The notes under the pieces are model-generated. The model searched no databases and was not told the DNA's origin. It saw nothing but the letters and a program-made list of their open reading frames with translations. 64,000 nucleotides of DNA from Theristus sp. LFF4_11 (Eukaryota > Nematoda > Chromadorea > Monhysterida > Xyalidae), in the NCBI GenBank assembly GCA_030248135.1, contig JASANC010001224.1:23322-87321 (forward strand). Direction: 5' to 3'. Each line of letters starts with the position of its first letter. The first letter of the stretch is position 1. Both the position numbers and the translations under genes were made by a program. Positions 45,803-56,117 of the stretch are shown here, piece by piece.

Positions 45803-46417
45803 GACGCACCCACGTCTTCTTGAACCCATGATCCTGTGGGCACCGTATGCTACGTGCACAGCAATTGTAGTGACGCACCCACGCTCTTTTAATCTATTGA
45901 TCCCGTGTGCTAATTGTTTGGGAACGCCGTTTAGTTGCAAATGTGAAATGTTGCACATAGAAACGCTGTGTGGTGCAATCTGATGAGATGCACAGTTTCT
46001 GGCACCCGCTGACAACAAGCATTCACGAAATGCGCTTCCAATCAATCCAGACATCAGCACACTTGACCTGGAAGACACCTGTGAACAACGATGGATGTGC
46101 CAATCGCCCTCCAAAGACATGGTTGAGAAGTACTCGAAGTACTCCAGAATGAACGCCCGAGTTTTGTACAGCAGCTTCTTGAACGACAACTTGTTCGACG
46201 GTGCAACCCTGTTTTGCATCTTGTACAGCTCATGGTGACGCAATTCGTACTGCTGCTTTAGCGTCCTGCACAGTCTGTTCAAAGTTTCACGATCGCAAAA
46301 TTTTTCGATATTTTGCACAAATCGAAACAACCGACCTTTGGTCATCACACTCGATTGTGAACTGACCGACGGCACTGAGACTCCTGAAGGTATACGATGA
46401 TCAACCGGAGGGCTCAC
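45800..46417 (-). CDS. Unrecognised ORF carried inside FB3
   Basis: A minus-strand frame of about 205 codons from 46417 to 45800; the first codon is GTG, so the true start lies upstream or in another exon. The first 110 codons look protein-like (FVQNIEKFCDRETLNRLCRT, then KKLLYKTRAFILEYFEYFST), and a good donor (TCACAG/GTGTCT, about 46080) follows ...DWHIHRCSQ. After that the frame is low quality and stops at the hAT MITE tip. This could be an exon of a host gene captured by the foldback element or a remnant of an element protein. I recognise no family. Confidence 0.3.
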   Translation of the reverse strand: MSPPVDHRIPSGVSVPSVSSQSSVMTKGRLFRFVQNIEKFCDRETLNRLCRTLKQQYELRHHELYKMQNRVAPSNKLSFKKLLYKTRAFILEYFEYFSTMSLEGDWHIHRCSQVSSRSSVLMSGLIGSAFRECLLSAGARNCASHQIAPHSVSMCNISHLQLNGVPKQLAHGINRLKERGCVTTIAVHVAYGAHRIMGSRRRGCV

Positions 46418-47045
46418 CAGTTGAAATAAGTGGTGAGTTTATCGAAGATAGAGAGCAGACGAGTAATATAGATCAACCCATAAATCACAAATACGATGGT
46501 TATAAAGGAATCAGTAATGATGGAAAATCACAAATAATCACTATAATTACGACAATTATCCGATAATCAACTCTAACCCAATCCCAAACAATTAGCATTT
46601 GCGCGTATGTGTGTCTTGTTGTGTGTTGTCGTGTGTGTACGCTGTGCTTAAAACTAAAATTGTGTTGAGACCAAAACACGCGTTACCGTAATACAGAAAG
46701 CTGAAATTCAAAATCTGCGTGCAAAATAACCTAAATCTAGCATGTTTCACCGATTTGGTTGCGGTTACCAAGCTGTTTGTGGATTGTTGACAAAACTAAG
46801 ATCGTGTTGAGACCAAACCGAGCGTTACCGTAACCCACAAAATCAAAATTTGAAATCTCCGTGCAAAATAACGTAGGTTTACAAAGTTTCCCGGCTGAAA
46901 TAGCTTTAAATGAGCTGTTTATATGTTGTTACTCTAAAATAGGATAGTGTTGCTACTCTAAAATAGGATAGTGTTGCTACTCTAAAATAGGACAGTGTAT
47001 GATTGTTATATCGTTGCTACTCTAAAATAGGACAGCGTATTATTC

Positions 47046-48558
47046 GGGATCGTCTCAAACTGGCCAGACTCAATCTGGCTCCGGTCTCAATCGGGCCAGT
47101 TTCAATCTGGCTCGTCTCAATCTGGCTCGGCTCAATCTGGCTCGGCTCAATCGGGCTCGGCTCAATCGGGCTCGGCTTAATCTGGCTTGTTTCAATTTGG
47201 CCAGACAGAATTTTTTATTATATCTTTGTGTGTGTCTTCTATTTATGTCATAAAATTGTGGGAATGTAAACACATAAACGCGTTTTGGTTTCCCTTTTTG
47301 CCTTGGTTTCTGCAAGAATGCACGTTTTTCGAGTTATATTGAACCAATTTTTACACTTCTTTTACCTTTCCTAACCAATTTTTTGTCATGATTTCAAATC
47401 TGAACAAAGATTTTTTATAAAGACACTAAATGAGAAGTTATCGAGAGACGGAAAAAACAAGAAAGCAACAAAAAGAGAATAACCAACTGTAGAAGACAGT
47501 ATTTACTAACAAATTCTAGGGGTGGGGGTTTGTTGAAAAATGGCAAAAATACCTTGCATGTCAGGCAAGAAATTTTAGTCGCTTACTTAGAAAACATGAA
47601 CTTAGACCTCCACTATTTTTTAGCCCAAACGAAAAAAACATTGCCCCTGTGCGGAAGCAAAGTTAAAAAAACGGGTTTTTGCATGAAAAACAGCTATTTT
47701 TTTGTCTCACATCGGGTTTATTCACCGATAACTTAAAAAAGGTAACACAACTATTGCTGCTTTCAATTTCCCTTCACACAATCGCGAAGATTTTCTTTTT
47801 CACTCCTCAATTGCCCATGCTAAGCGCGCGAAAGAAGCGCGAATGTGCGCGAAACAATAGGGCTCGATTGTGCATTGAAACTGGCGGCTCACATTTCGAG
47901 AAGGATTAGCAGTAATTTTTTACAGTTTTTTGCTTCCGCACAGGGGCAATGTTTTTCGTTTGGGCTGAAAATTGGTGGAGGTCTGAGTTTGTCTTTCAAA
48001 AGTAAACGACTAAAATTTCAGCTCAAACGGTCCAACCGTTGGCGAGTTAGGGCAATTCAAAGCTGTACCCACTACTTTTGGACCACTCTGTACAAGATGC
48101 ACAAAAAGTCACGAAAAAACAAAAGACAGATTGCGTGTGGCATCTCTGACATTGTGGACCATTCTGTTGTAAATGCTCTAAATTTACACATCGTCTTCAT
48201 CGCTTTTCTGTGCACTCATGTGCGCACCGCTGTACAAGGTGCAAGTCATACCATTGTTTTCTACTTGTTACGTGTCAAGAAACACAGTCCATTATTGACC
48301 GCCACGTGTGTGTTTGTGTGTGTGCGTTTTACTTCTCCCCCGTGCGCGCGTGCAGTGCACACACGCATGCAATAAAAAAATTGTCTGGCCAGATTGAAAC
48401 AAGCCAGATTAAGCCGAGCCCGATTGAGCCGAGCCCGATTGAGCCGAGCCAGATTGAGCCGAGCCAGATTGAGGCGAGCCAGATTGAGACGAGCCCGATT
48501 GAGACTGGCCTGATTGAGACCGGAGCCAGATTGAGTCTGGCCAATTTGAGACCGACCC
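47046..48558. mobile_element. Foldback MULE-like element FB4 (CTCAATCTGGCTCGG arms), nested in FB3
   Basis: 1,513 bp. The left arm (47046-47205) is made of TCAATCTGGCTCGGC / TCAATCGGGCTCGGC units of about 15 bases; the right arm (48383-48558) is the inverse. Tips GGGATCGTCTCAAACTGGCC and, inverted, GGGTCGGTCTCAAATTGGCC. Exact 9-bp duplication GTATTATTC (47037-47045 and 48559-48567), lying within the FB3 arm. The interior contains a fragment of the TACCGTATTACC MITE and another palindromic insertion. Confidence 0.88.
47576..48012. mobile_element. Palindromic insertion inside FB4
   Basis: 437 bp with ends TAGTCGCTTACTTAGAAAAC and, inverted, TAGTCGTTTACTTTTGAAAG, plus inner inverse pair AACATTGCCCCTGTGCGGAA / TTCCGCACAGGGGCAATGTT. 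A short duplication AAATTT flanks it. No family assigned. Confidence 0.7.
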
Positions 48559-48649
48559 GTATTATTCATATGAAAATTTTTTGCTACTTTATTTTTTCTT
48601 TGCTACTTTATTTTTTGAAAGCTACTCTAAAATAGGATAGCGCCACAAC

Positions 48650-49360
48650 TGGGGTTGTTAAACAAAAATGAATTTTTTTTTTAAAAAGTGATTAAAAAAA
48701 AACAAAAATGCCGATTTAAAAAAAAAAATTCGAAAAATTTTTCTCTAATATGCTCTGAAAACCTCAATTTTGGCACAATTTTTCGAAAGTTCAACAAAAA
48801 TTTTCTTTGATTATACCTCGTAAAACCTTTAGCAGTCGATTTTGGGCCGTTTTACCGACTGATTTTAGGCTTCGACAACATCTGCGATGAAGTTTTTGAG
48901 CGTCCCAAAGCTTAGCCTACCATTTCCGATGCAGATAAGGTGACGATTAGCCTCGCAGAGCGTCCGATTGTGCTCGCTGCACCGTTTGCAAGCGCTACGT
49001 TGTCTGGTTGCTGCTTCGTGTCGTGTCGTCGCGACACCATCAGAAGAATTGATCGAATTTCAAGGCGGTATGTTTGTCTTCACTTTAGCATTAGCTTAGC
49101 TGGGGACAATTAGTGACGTTTTGGAGGTCAAAACACAAGAAGAGGCATGGTGACGGTTTGGAAAAGGGGTAATTGAGGTCACCAAAACAAAATCTGCAAA
49201 GTTCCGCCATACGGGTGTCATTCGCGAGGCGCTTGCATATCATATGTGGTTCTTCGGACTCCCTGATTGATTTAGCACAACTTTGATTTTTAAAATTAAA
49301 AAAAAAAAATTGTTTTTAAAAAAACAAAAATGACGATTTTTGTTTTTTTTAACAACCCTA
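48650..49360. mobile_element. hAT-type MITE, copy 1, directly upstream of MRPS22
   Basis: 711 bp, exact 8-bp duplication GCCACAAC (48642-48649 and 49361-49368), tips TGGGGTTGTTAAAC and, inverted, TAGGGTTGTTAAAA. The reverse-complement copy at 58266-58956 is very similar throughout. Ends 31 bases before the proposed MRPS22 start codon and inserted at the edge of FB3. Confidence 0.9.
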
Positions 49361-49391
49361 GCCACAACCCCTAGCTGGGCTTAAAGTCTGA

Positions 49392-52300
49392 ATGCTGAAG
49401 CACGCTCTGTATCGCCGTCCGCCGCTCGTTGTCGGTGGGATACTCTCGAATGTCGTCGTTGTCGGCGGCGGCGGCGTGGTGAAAAAGTCGTCGGCGACGA
49501 AATTCATTGCACCACGTGCGGCGCTGTGCACGAAAACAGAGCGGCAAGATGAAGAAGAACAAGAGCGGTCGTTAAAAAGCAAGCCGTCAACGAGCGCACA
49601 ACCCCATGCTGCTGCCGTTAAAGGCGCACGTGAAAACCCAAGAGACCCGACAACGACGACGAGGGCATCCGGATCGGGGTGGTTTCGCGACATGAACGAT
49701 GCGAGTCGGATCGACCTCGAACGAACGTTCCAAAACGGCGACGTTCAACGGCTGCTACGGTCGATCGTCGAGCGGAACGTCGACGGCGAACGGGTGTTTC
49801 ACGCCGAAAACCACCGCGACACCGGGCCGACGATGAAACGGCCGAACAAGGTGGAACTGCACTTGATGACAGCCGAGGAGTTTGCGAAGGTTGGCGGTTG
49901 TTTTGTTGTTGTGGTTTGCGGTTGGAGCCTCGCTGTGGACATATGGCATGGCACGGCACAAACGTGGAAAAACTAATAGTGAACAGTTCACCAACTGAAC
50001 TGCTGGCTCCCTCCTCTCTCCTGCCTGAAGCGAGGGCCGAATGTAAGCCAAGGCGCGGTATTCGCCCGTTTCCGAAGGAGCTTGTTTGGTACCTCAGGGT
50101 TTCTGGAACAGGTGCGATGAAAATTAAAAAAAATGTTGGATGAAATATATTCAGATCAGAATTGTTCATTCAATATCACTCATCCCATGTTAATTATTTG
50201 TCGATTTACTACTTTGGGAGAGAATTAAATTATACTTCCTTGCATTTCTCGCTCTCTATCTTCTATTTTCGTTTCACGAATGAATTTCAATAAGAAAAAA
50301 TCCGGAGAACGTTGATAATCAACAATAATCTTCAAAGAGCTTCCTCCAAATTCTGTTTTTTCCAAATTTCCAGTTCAAGCAAAGCATCAACGTCGTGGCA
50401 CGTCGCCGTCTCGCGTGTCCACCGTTGCTGAACGCGCGCGGCACCAACGCAGCACACGAGTGCGAGCAGCTGGCGTACGACGCCGCGTTGGACGCGTTTG
50501 ACACGGCCAGATTCGTGTTCACGGACGTGTCAGCCGGTATTCGCAATCGGGTGAGCGAAGATTTGATCAAGAAAAATTATGAAAAAAATCAAGACAATAA
50601 TGAAAAGAACGAAAGCAAAGCTGACAAAATCTCATTTCTAGCACACTGATTGAATGGCTGCTGTGAAGATTGGTCGTAAGAGGGGGAAGTATTGTATCAT
50701 CGTAAATAGTCGTCTTTAGGCCCGGACGGCAAATGGAATCGCCAGACGAATACTTTGTGGAAGCTGTGTGAATGTATTCAAGTGCTCTTTGTGCAAGATA
50801 AACGAGAAATAAACTGAGAACAAAAGTTCTTGAAGAAAGAACCCAAAACGTGCGTCCAGAATCGTGCCGTCGTCGTGCGTGAGCCAACAGGCGTGCTGCG
50901 CGCGGCGACCACGGCCGAGCAGGCGCGCATGATTCGCGTCTATTATGACAGCGAACATCGACGTCCGGAGTATCCGAAATTGTTCTTCGATCCGTATTTA
51001 CAGGTGCGCTATTGCTGCTCTTCGTTTTGGTCCTGGGGCCAAGCCAAGTCCAACAGTGCTAAACTAGGGTTGGTAAAAAACCGGTTTTTATATTGCCAGG
51101 AAAAAACTTTTTTTTCGCCTTAAATCCGTTTAAAACGCAAAAAAAATCCGAATGTTTCTCAGCTCCTAAACTTTCCAAAACTTGGCACCTTGAACTCAAA
51201 ATAGGAAACATATCAAAACTAGTGTTTTTGAGCAGCGTAAAACGCTGTTTTCGGGTATACAACGTACCAAATAGCTATTTTTTGCTACCCAATGCTACCC
51301 CTATTTTGTGTTTCAAATCAAATCAATTTCGCTTTTGTTGGTTTCCAGGGCAGCATGTTCAATAAATTGAAAACAACGACTGGGCTGGGCAGTGGACCGT
51401 GTAGGTGTGGGGAGCGGGGTGACGGGGACGGTTGCAACCGAATAGCTGAGCCCGATTAGGGGGCGAGATTTGCAGAACTGCAAAGTGAAACCGGTAGCGC
51501 ATTGCGTTTGAAAAATAACATTTCATCAGTTACCGTTTCAAATCGACAACATCGTCAGTCAGTCTGCATCTACACTTAGTTTAGCAGTCACCTTGTCTTC
51601 ATCGTATTTCACTTAGCTTCTGCAAAATGATGTGTCACCAGTTCAGTTCGACACATTTCATTGCACCGTTTTTTCAAAAATATAATTTTACATTTTATCA
51701 ATCAAACGAAGAATTGTGACTTTTGACCACGATGTTTCAAAGAATTTAAGGTAAAAACCGGTTCTTTTTTTCAAGAAAAAAAGGTTTTAAAACGGAAAAG
51801 AAACCGTTTTTTCCTGTGCCAACCCTATGCTAAACCACTGAGTCCCAGAGTGAATTTTAAGCAATTTTAAGCATAAATACCTAAACATTACAGTTCTGTT
51901 TATGTTCATCCATGTACATGTTCTTCAACGTGATATGCGAAAACTGATCTGTTGATTGACGACTTTATACGGGCGCTCAGTGGTGTATTGGAATGCTATA
52001 TTTTTTACAATACTGATTTCCGGCGCCGAAATTATGCCGACTGGATTACTGGAACGAACGGAACGGAGAACCAAAACATCGAATTCAAATGTTCATTTTT
52101 GTGTGCCTGGCTTGTCTTCAGATCGCCCTTGACAAACGTCGCCACAAACACGTTCTCGACTATGCGTGCTGGTATTTTGAGCCAGACGATCCCGACTACA
52201 TTGCTGTTAGTTTTCTTTGTTTTTTTATAGATTTTTTTTTGTTTTTCCTGAGCAATGCTCCGAAAGCAAAACGAGCTTGAATAAAAAACACTGAACGTCG

Positions 52301-53777
52301 AGAAAAAATGCAAATCACATCACCACACCGAGCTACTTTTTTGTTTCACGTTTGGCACGTGCCATGGCAAAAAATTCTGGTTGCAATAAACAAAGTTGAA
52401 CGTGAAAGTGTAAAAAAATGTTCTTGCAGCTGTCGAGACACGTTCTCGACCACTGTAACGCGACGGATTTGCACGATCTCCTGTGGTCCACGCGGCATTT
52501 TGCGAGTCTCGTGTTTTATTTGTCGCTGAATCGAGACGTGGAGAAGTTGCTGCTCTACTACTGTCATAAGGACAGGTGAGGTGTTTTTTCATGAAGGTGT
52601 TTGGGAAATAGGACACAATGAATAATGATACGATCGTGGAAAAAAACCCAGTGGCATCGCTAGCTCTAACTACAAATGTATGCTCTTTCTACTGTAAATT
52701 CACGAATGCACCTCTCGGGTTTTTTTTCGTCTCTCTCTAACTAAAGAAACCGGAAAAGTCACCGGTTTTTGCTGAAAATGCGGAACTGCTTTTTTTATTT
52801 GCGTGTTTGCTACCTGCTTCTGAATCAATCTGTGCACCCAAGCCCGATTCACCTCCCACAGTTCCATGCACCTCCATTCAACCGGTGTATTTGTTGTGTG
52901 TATTTCTCTTGTTTCTTCACCACAGATTACACGAAGCGGCAGACACAGTGCGCTTGTATCGTCTGATGCACCCGAGCGAGCATTCGTCGACGCTGTCGCT
53001 TCGAAGACGCCTGGGAGAGGCGACCACGCACATCGAGCCAACCATAGACGGGGGTGACGGTGATCACGTTGAAGTGCTGCAGGTCGGCATTGAATTTAGA
53101 TGCACTTGGTTTGGAACTTTGTCATCGTGTTCACAATGAACATGTGATAGGTTTGGTTATTTTCGGAGAAGACTCAGAAGAGTGTCATTTTTTTCTGACA
53201 ACGCACTTCAGAAACACGATCAGTATGGTCGATAGGTTGTTTGTTGTTCTCAGAAGAGTGTCATTTTTTTCTGACAACGCACTTCAGAAACACGATCAGT
53301 ATGGTCGATAGGTTGTTTGTTGTTCTTGTTGTTGTTCGGCGTCGTTTGTGTTAAGAGGGGGAAATTATTCGGATTTTTGCCGAGATATTAGTTAGAACCA
53401 GCGTTGACCGTGCCTCCGGCCCAGATTAAAAAAAGCATTTGATTTTGACTTTGAGCTGCTTTGAGCAGCGCTGCATTGACGTTCTAGATTTACAATTCCC
53501 GTTAAAAATGCCCGTTTGTCGTGTTTTCGCGTGTCATGTGTTTGAACGTCAACGTTTGCCTCTACGGATGTGCATCGGAGATTTTTATGATGGAAATTGC
53601 AAAAAAACTTGTTTTTTGTTTCAGCAATTCATCAGCAGCACCTTTGCGTCTCGTCATCCGCTGCACTACCGTGTGAGTCGATTGGTGGAAAATGCAGCCA
53701 CCCAGCAAGAGGCAAATACGAGATTTCAATCGTCCGATGATAACGAATCACCTCGCCAGTCGAATTTATCTGTCTAA
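49392..53777 (+). CDS. MRPS22: Mitochondrial small-subunit ribosomal protein mS22
   Basis: Seven phase-matched exons, 49392-49889, 50374-50550, 50860-51003, 52122-52205, 52430-52575, 52926-53082 and 53625-53777, give 452 residues. Similarity to animal MRPS22 runs in order: KVELHLMTAEEFAK (about 155-166), FVFTDVSAGIRNR, AVVVREPTGVLRAAT, AQARMIRVYY, HVLDYACWYFEPDDPDYI, LLWSTRHFASLVFYLSLN and ADTVRLYRLMHP. mS22 is a structural, metazoan-type component of the mitochondrial 28S subunit; human defects impair mitochondrial translation. The protein is about 90 residues longer than the human one because of a low-complexity N-terminus that is basic and plausible as a transit peptide, so a shorter start at 49693 is possible. 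AATAAA at 54049-54054. Introns hold a truncated SINE and a 77-bp tandem duplication. Confidence 0.9.
49985..50140 (+). mobile_element. SINE family 2, 5'-truncated copy
   Basis: Body of the family (TATTCGCCCGTTTCCGAAGG, TTGGTACCTCAGGGTTTCTG) with an A-rich end but no tRNA-like head, in MRPS22 intron 1. Confidence 0.75.
53173..53326 (+). repeat. 77-bp tandem duplication in MRPS22 intron 6
   Basis: 53173-53249 and 53250-53326 read identically by eye (TCAGAAGAGTGTCATTTTTT ... GATAGGTTGTTTGTTGTTC). The duplication is therefore very recent or an assembly artefact. Confidence 0.92.
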
Positions 53778-53857
53778 ACTTGGTTTTTCTTCAAAATCTG
53801 GATTTTTCTCAGAACTCTGCTGGTAGCGATTTTCTAGTAATGATTTTTACGTGTTAA

Positions 53858-53915
53858 GCGGCATTCATAAAGCGGTATTTAGTGACGCAACCAAATGCTG
53901 CTTCTGGAATGCCCC
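53858..53915. mobile_element. Hairpin MITE (GGCATTCAT family), shortened copy 3
   Basis: GCGGCATTCATAAAGCGGTA ... AAATGCTGCTTCTGGAATGC, a 58-bp version lacking the central GCGTAGCTG block. Lies 81 bases after the MRPS22 stop. Confidence 0.6.
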
Positions 53916-54048
53916 ATCGCAATCAATTTGTTATTTTCTTGTTGTTTTTTGTTTCTGAGTTGTCGGTTACGTATCTGGTCTCTGCTCAATTTTTTTATTG
54001 TTTTGATTAAATACTGAAAAAGTTCTAATATTTTGCAAAATGCAACCG

Positions 54049-54054
54049 AATAAA
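54049..54054 (+). promoter_or_regulatory. Poly(A) signal candidate for MRPS22
   Basis: AATAAA 272 bases after the MRPS22 stop codon; first such hexamer downstream. Confidence 0.45.
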
Positions 54055-54335
54055 CGTGGTGCTTTCCGCTGAATGGCCTTTTTTCTGATTCATTTTGCCG
54101 TTCATTCATCGGCGCGTGCGTTTTGCTATTGAAATTGAATCGGTCGTTCATTGCATTTGTAAACTGTTTGTATGTTGTTCGCATGTTCCAGGAAAATGCG
54201 ACATCCTTGACAGCGCATTCACTGTTGGATCAGTTGTGATTTGTGGTGGGTGAATCGAAACTTCCGTCGAAAAATGACTATTCCGTGAAAAAGCTGTTGT
54301 GCTTTAGGGGGTCGTACAACTGACGCAGAACGAAG

Positions 54336-55299
54336 ATGACCAAAAATTTTGCCTTAGTGCGTCGCAGCAACAATCGATTGGCGAGAAAGCCGCGCACCAC
54401 TTCAGTCGGATCAGATGGTCAGTTGTTGGGTGATAGGCGAGCTTTTTTAATACCCCAGGTTTTCGCCCTTATTACCGAGGTGGTACCAAGCTGGTCCGGT
54501 GGGCTTTGTGGCGGCTGACATTTCCGTCACATGTACCTTTGCATTTTTTGCGATTTTCTGTGTAAAACCGCTGAATAGATCCGCGCGCTCTTCAGACATG
54601 CACTTAGGGGATGGGACCGACATTTTTCTTCCCGCTGCTCTAAACAGCCAATCACCGCGCTGACGTTTCCAAAAAAACGAGCCAATCAGCACGCACAAAG
54701 AAACACACAACTTTGGCGGTGTTCCCAGCTTGCTGGATTAGAACCTGTTTTTTTGTTGTGTTGACGCTTAAAAGCGCCGAATAAAACAAAAACGAGTTTT
54801 GTGGCACATTTTTCAGACGAGGCTCGAACGTCTAAAGAAGCGGAAGTGCTCGCGCTGGACCAGCAGCACCAGGAGGAGGCGAAGTTGAAGGACGATTTGG
54901 CGGCGCGCGTCGCCCGCTGCAAATTGTACCACTCGCAGGCGTCCCAGGTGCAACAGCGAGTTTTGTTCTCTGTTGCTGACGTTGATCTTCAGCATTTTTT
55001 GTTGTTGAGCATAGCATCCGTTTTTGAGTATCACAGAACAAAGACAGAAACAGCTGTTGTAACTGCACATCTGATCAGAATGTGATGGCACTTTGTCTTC
55101 GTGCTGGAGGTCAGTCTTTCTAGGCCTTCAAAATTCGTGATTGCAAACACATTGATTACACCCTCTCGACCATTTTCAGAAGGATGCTTTTATTGAAATT
55201 GGTGGGATTTCAGGGTGGAAGACGGCTGCTGAACGAAGCACTTTTTGGTTTTTCTTCAATAAATTTGTACCAATGCTGTTGATGACCATTTTCTTTTAG
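54336..55299 (+). CDS. Small coiled-coil protein, unrecognised (about 110 aa)
   Basis: Exons 54336-54417 and 54817-54947 join in phase 1: a basic N-terminus (FALVRRSNNRLARKPRTT) and a charged helix (EAEVLALDQQHQEEAKLKDD) with coiled-coil periodicity. The third exon is tentative. An acceptor at 55180 gives a hydrophobic C-terminus (STFWFFFNKFVPMLLMTIFF, TAG at 55297-55299) that would act as a tail anchor. An alternative acceptor about 34 bases later gives GGRRLLNEALFGF and a stop at 55280-55282. AATAAA at 55258-55263 lies before both stops, which argues that the true 3' end is not settled. I cannot assign a family. Confidence 0.4.
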
Positions 55300-55337
55300 A
55301 AACAGCCTAAATTAAAAGTTCTATTTATCAAAACTGC

Positions 55338-55958
55338 GGCGCTCTTTACTAATGGGTGGCCCAAGACAAAATGAATGGCCCATCGCAAAATGAATGGCCC
55401 ATCGCAAAATGAATGGCCCATCGCAAAATGAATGGCCCTACACAAGATAAGTGGCCCAACACAAAATGAATAGCCCAACGATTTGTATACATTCTTAAGT
55501 GATTTTTGATCTGAGGTTGCTTGCAATGAGTCGTTGTATGTTCCTAATCCAAAGCCAAGCCTTTTGGATAAGGTGAAAAATGTTGCTTGCAATGAGTCGT
55601 AGGTTCCTAATCCTAAGCCAAGCCTTTTTGATAAGGTGAAAATGATCAATTTCACCTTATCTAAAGGCTTGGCTTAGGTTTAGGAACCTACAGTGACTCA
55701 TTGCAAGCAACATTTTCACCTTAACCAAAAGGCTTCGCTTAGGATTAGGTTTAGGATTAGGAACCTACTCATTTTGCGATGGGCCACTCATTTTGCGATG
55801 GGCCATTCATTTTGCGATAGGCCATTCATTTTGCGATGGGCCATTCATTTTGCGATGGGCCATTCATTTTGCGATAGGCCATTCATTTTGCGATAGGCCA
55901 TTCATTTTGCGATGGGCCATTCATTTTGCGTTGGGCCACGTAAAAGTAAAGAGCGTCC
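55338..55958. mobile_element. Foldback element FB5 (AATGGCCCATCGCAAAATG arms)
   Basis: 621 bp. The left arm (55338-55480) has repeated AATGGCCCATCGCAAAATG units of about 19 bases; the right arm (about 55765-55958) is the inverse with nine ATTTTGCGATGGGCCATTC units. Tips GGCGCTCTTTAC and, inverted, GACGCTCTTTAC. The middle is itself palindromic (GCTTGGCTTAGGTTTAGGAA / TTCCTAATCCTAAGCCAAGC). No clear 9-bp target duplication; only CTGC is shared at the borders. Confidence 0.82.
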
Positions 55959-56117
55959 TGCACCTGAAACGTTTTGAGAAGCAAAAAAAAACAAATTCAC
56001 GATTCATCCAACGTTGACCTTAACTTGCTGTTTATCTGCCATAATGATGTGCAATGCAAGAATGTAGAGAAAAAAGTCTGAAACAAAAATAAGGCTGCTG
56101 TTCGCTGCCGTAACGAA

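Larger units (their letters stand above)
44409..48644. mobile_element. Foldback element FB3 (CTATTTTAGAGTAGCAACA arms), interrupted by FB4 and a hAT MITE
   Basis: Outer tips GGCGCTATCCTATTTTAGAG and the inverse GATAGCGCC. The arms carry two repeated words, AAAGAAAAAATAAAGTAGC and CTATTTTAGAGTAGCAACACTATC (44409-44690; inverse at about 46925-47035 and 48568-48644). Inner arms 44710-45060 and 46555-46905 are also inverse copies. The right arm is split by FB4 (47046-48558), and the interior holds a hAT MITE (45069-45802) and an ORF. Removing the adjacent hAT insertion gives flanks ACAACACCCC and ACAACCCC, an imperfect target duplication. Confidence 0.8.
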
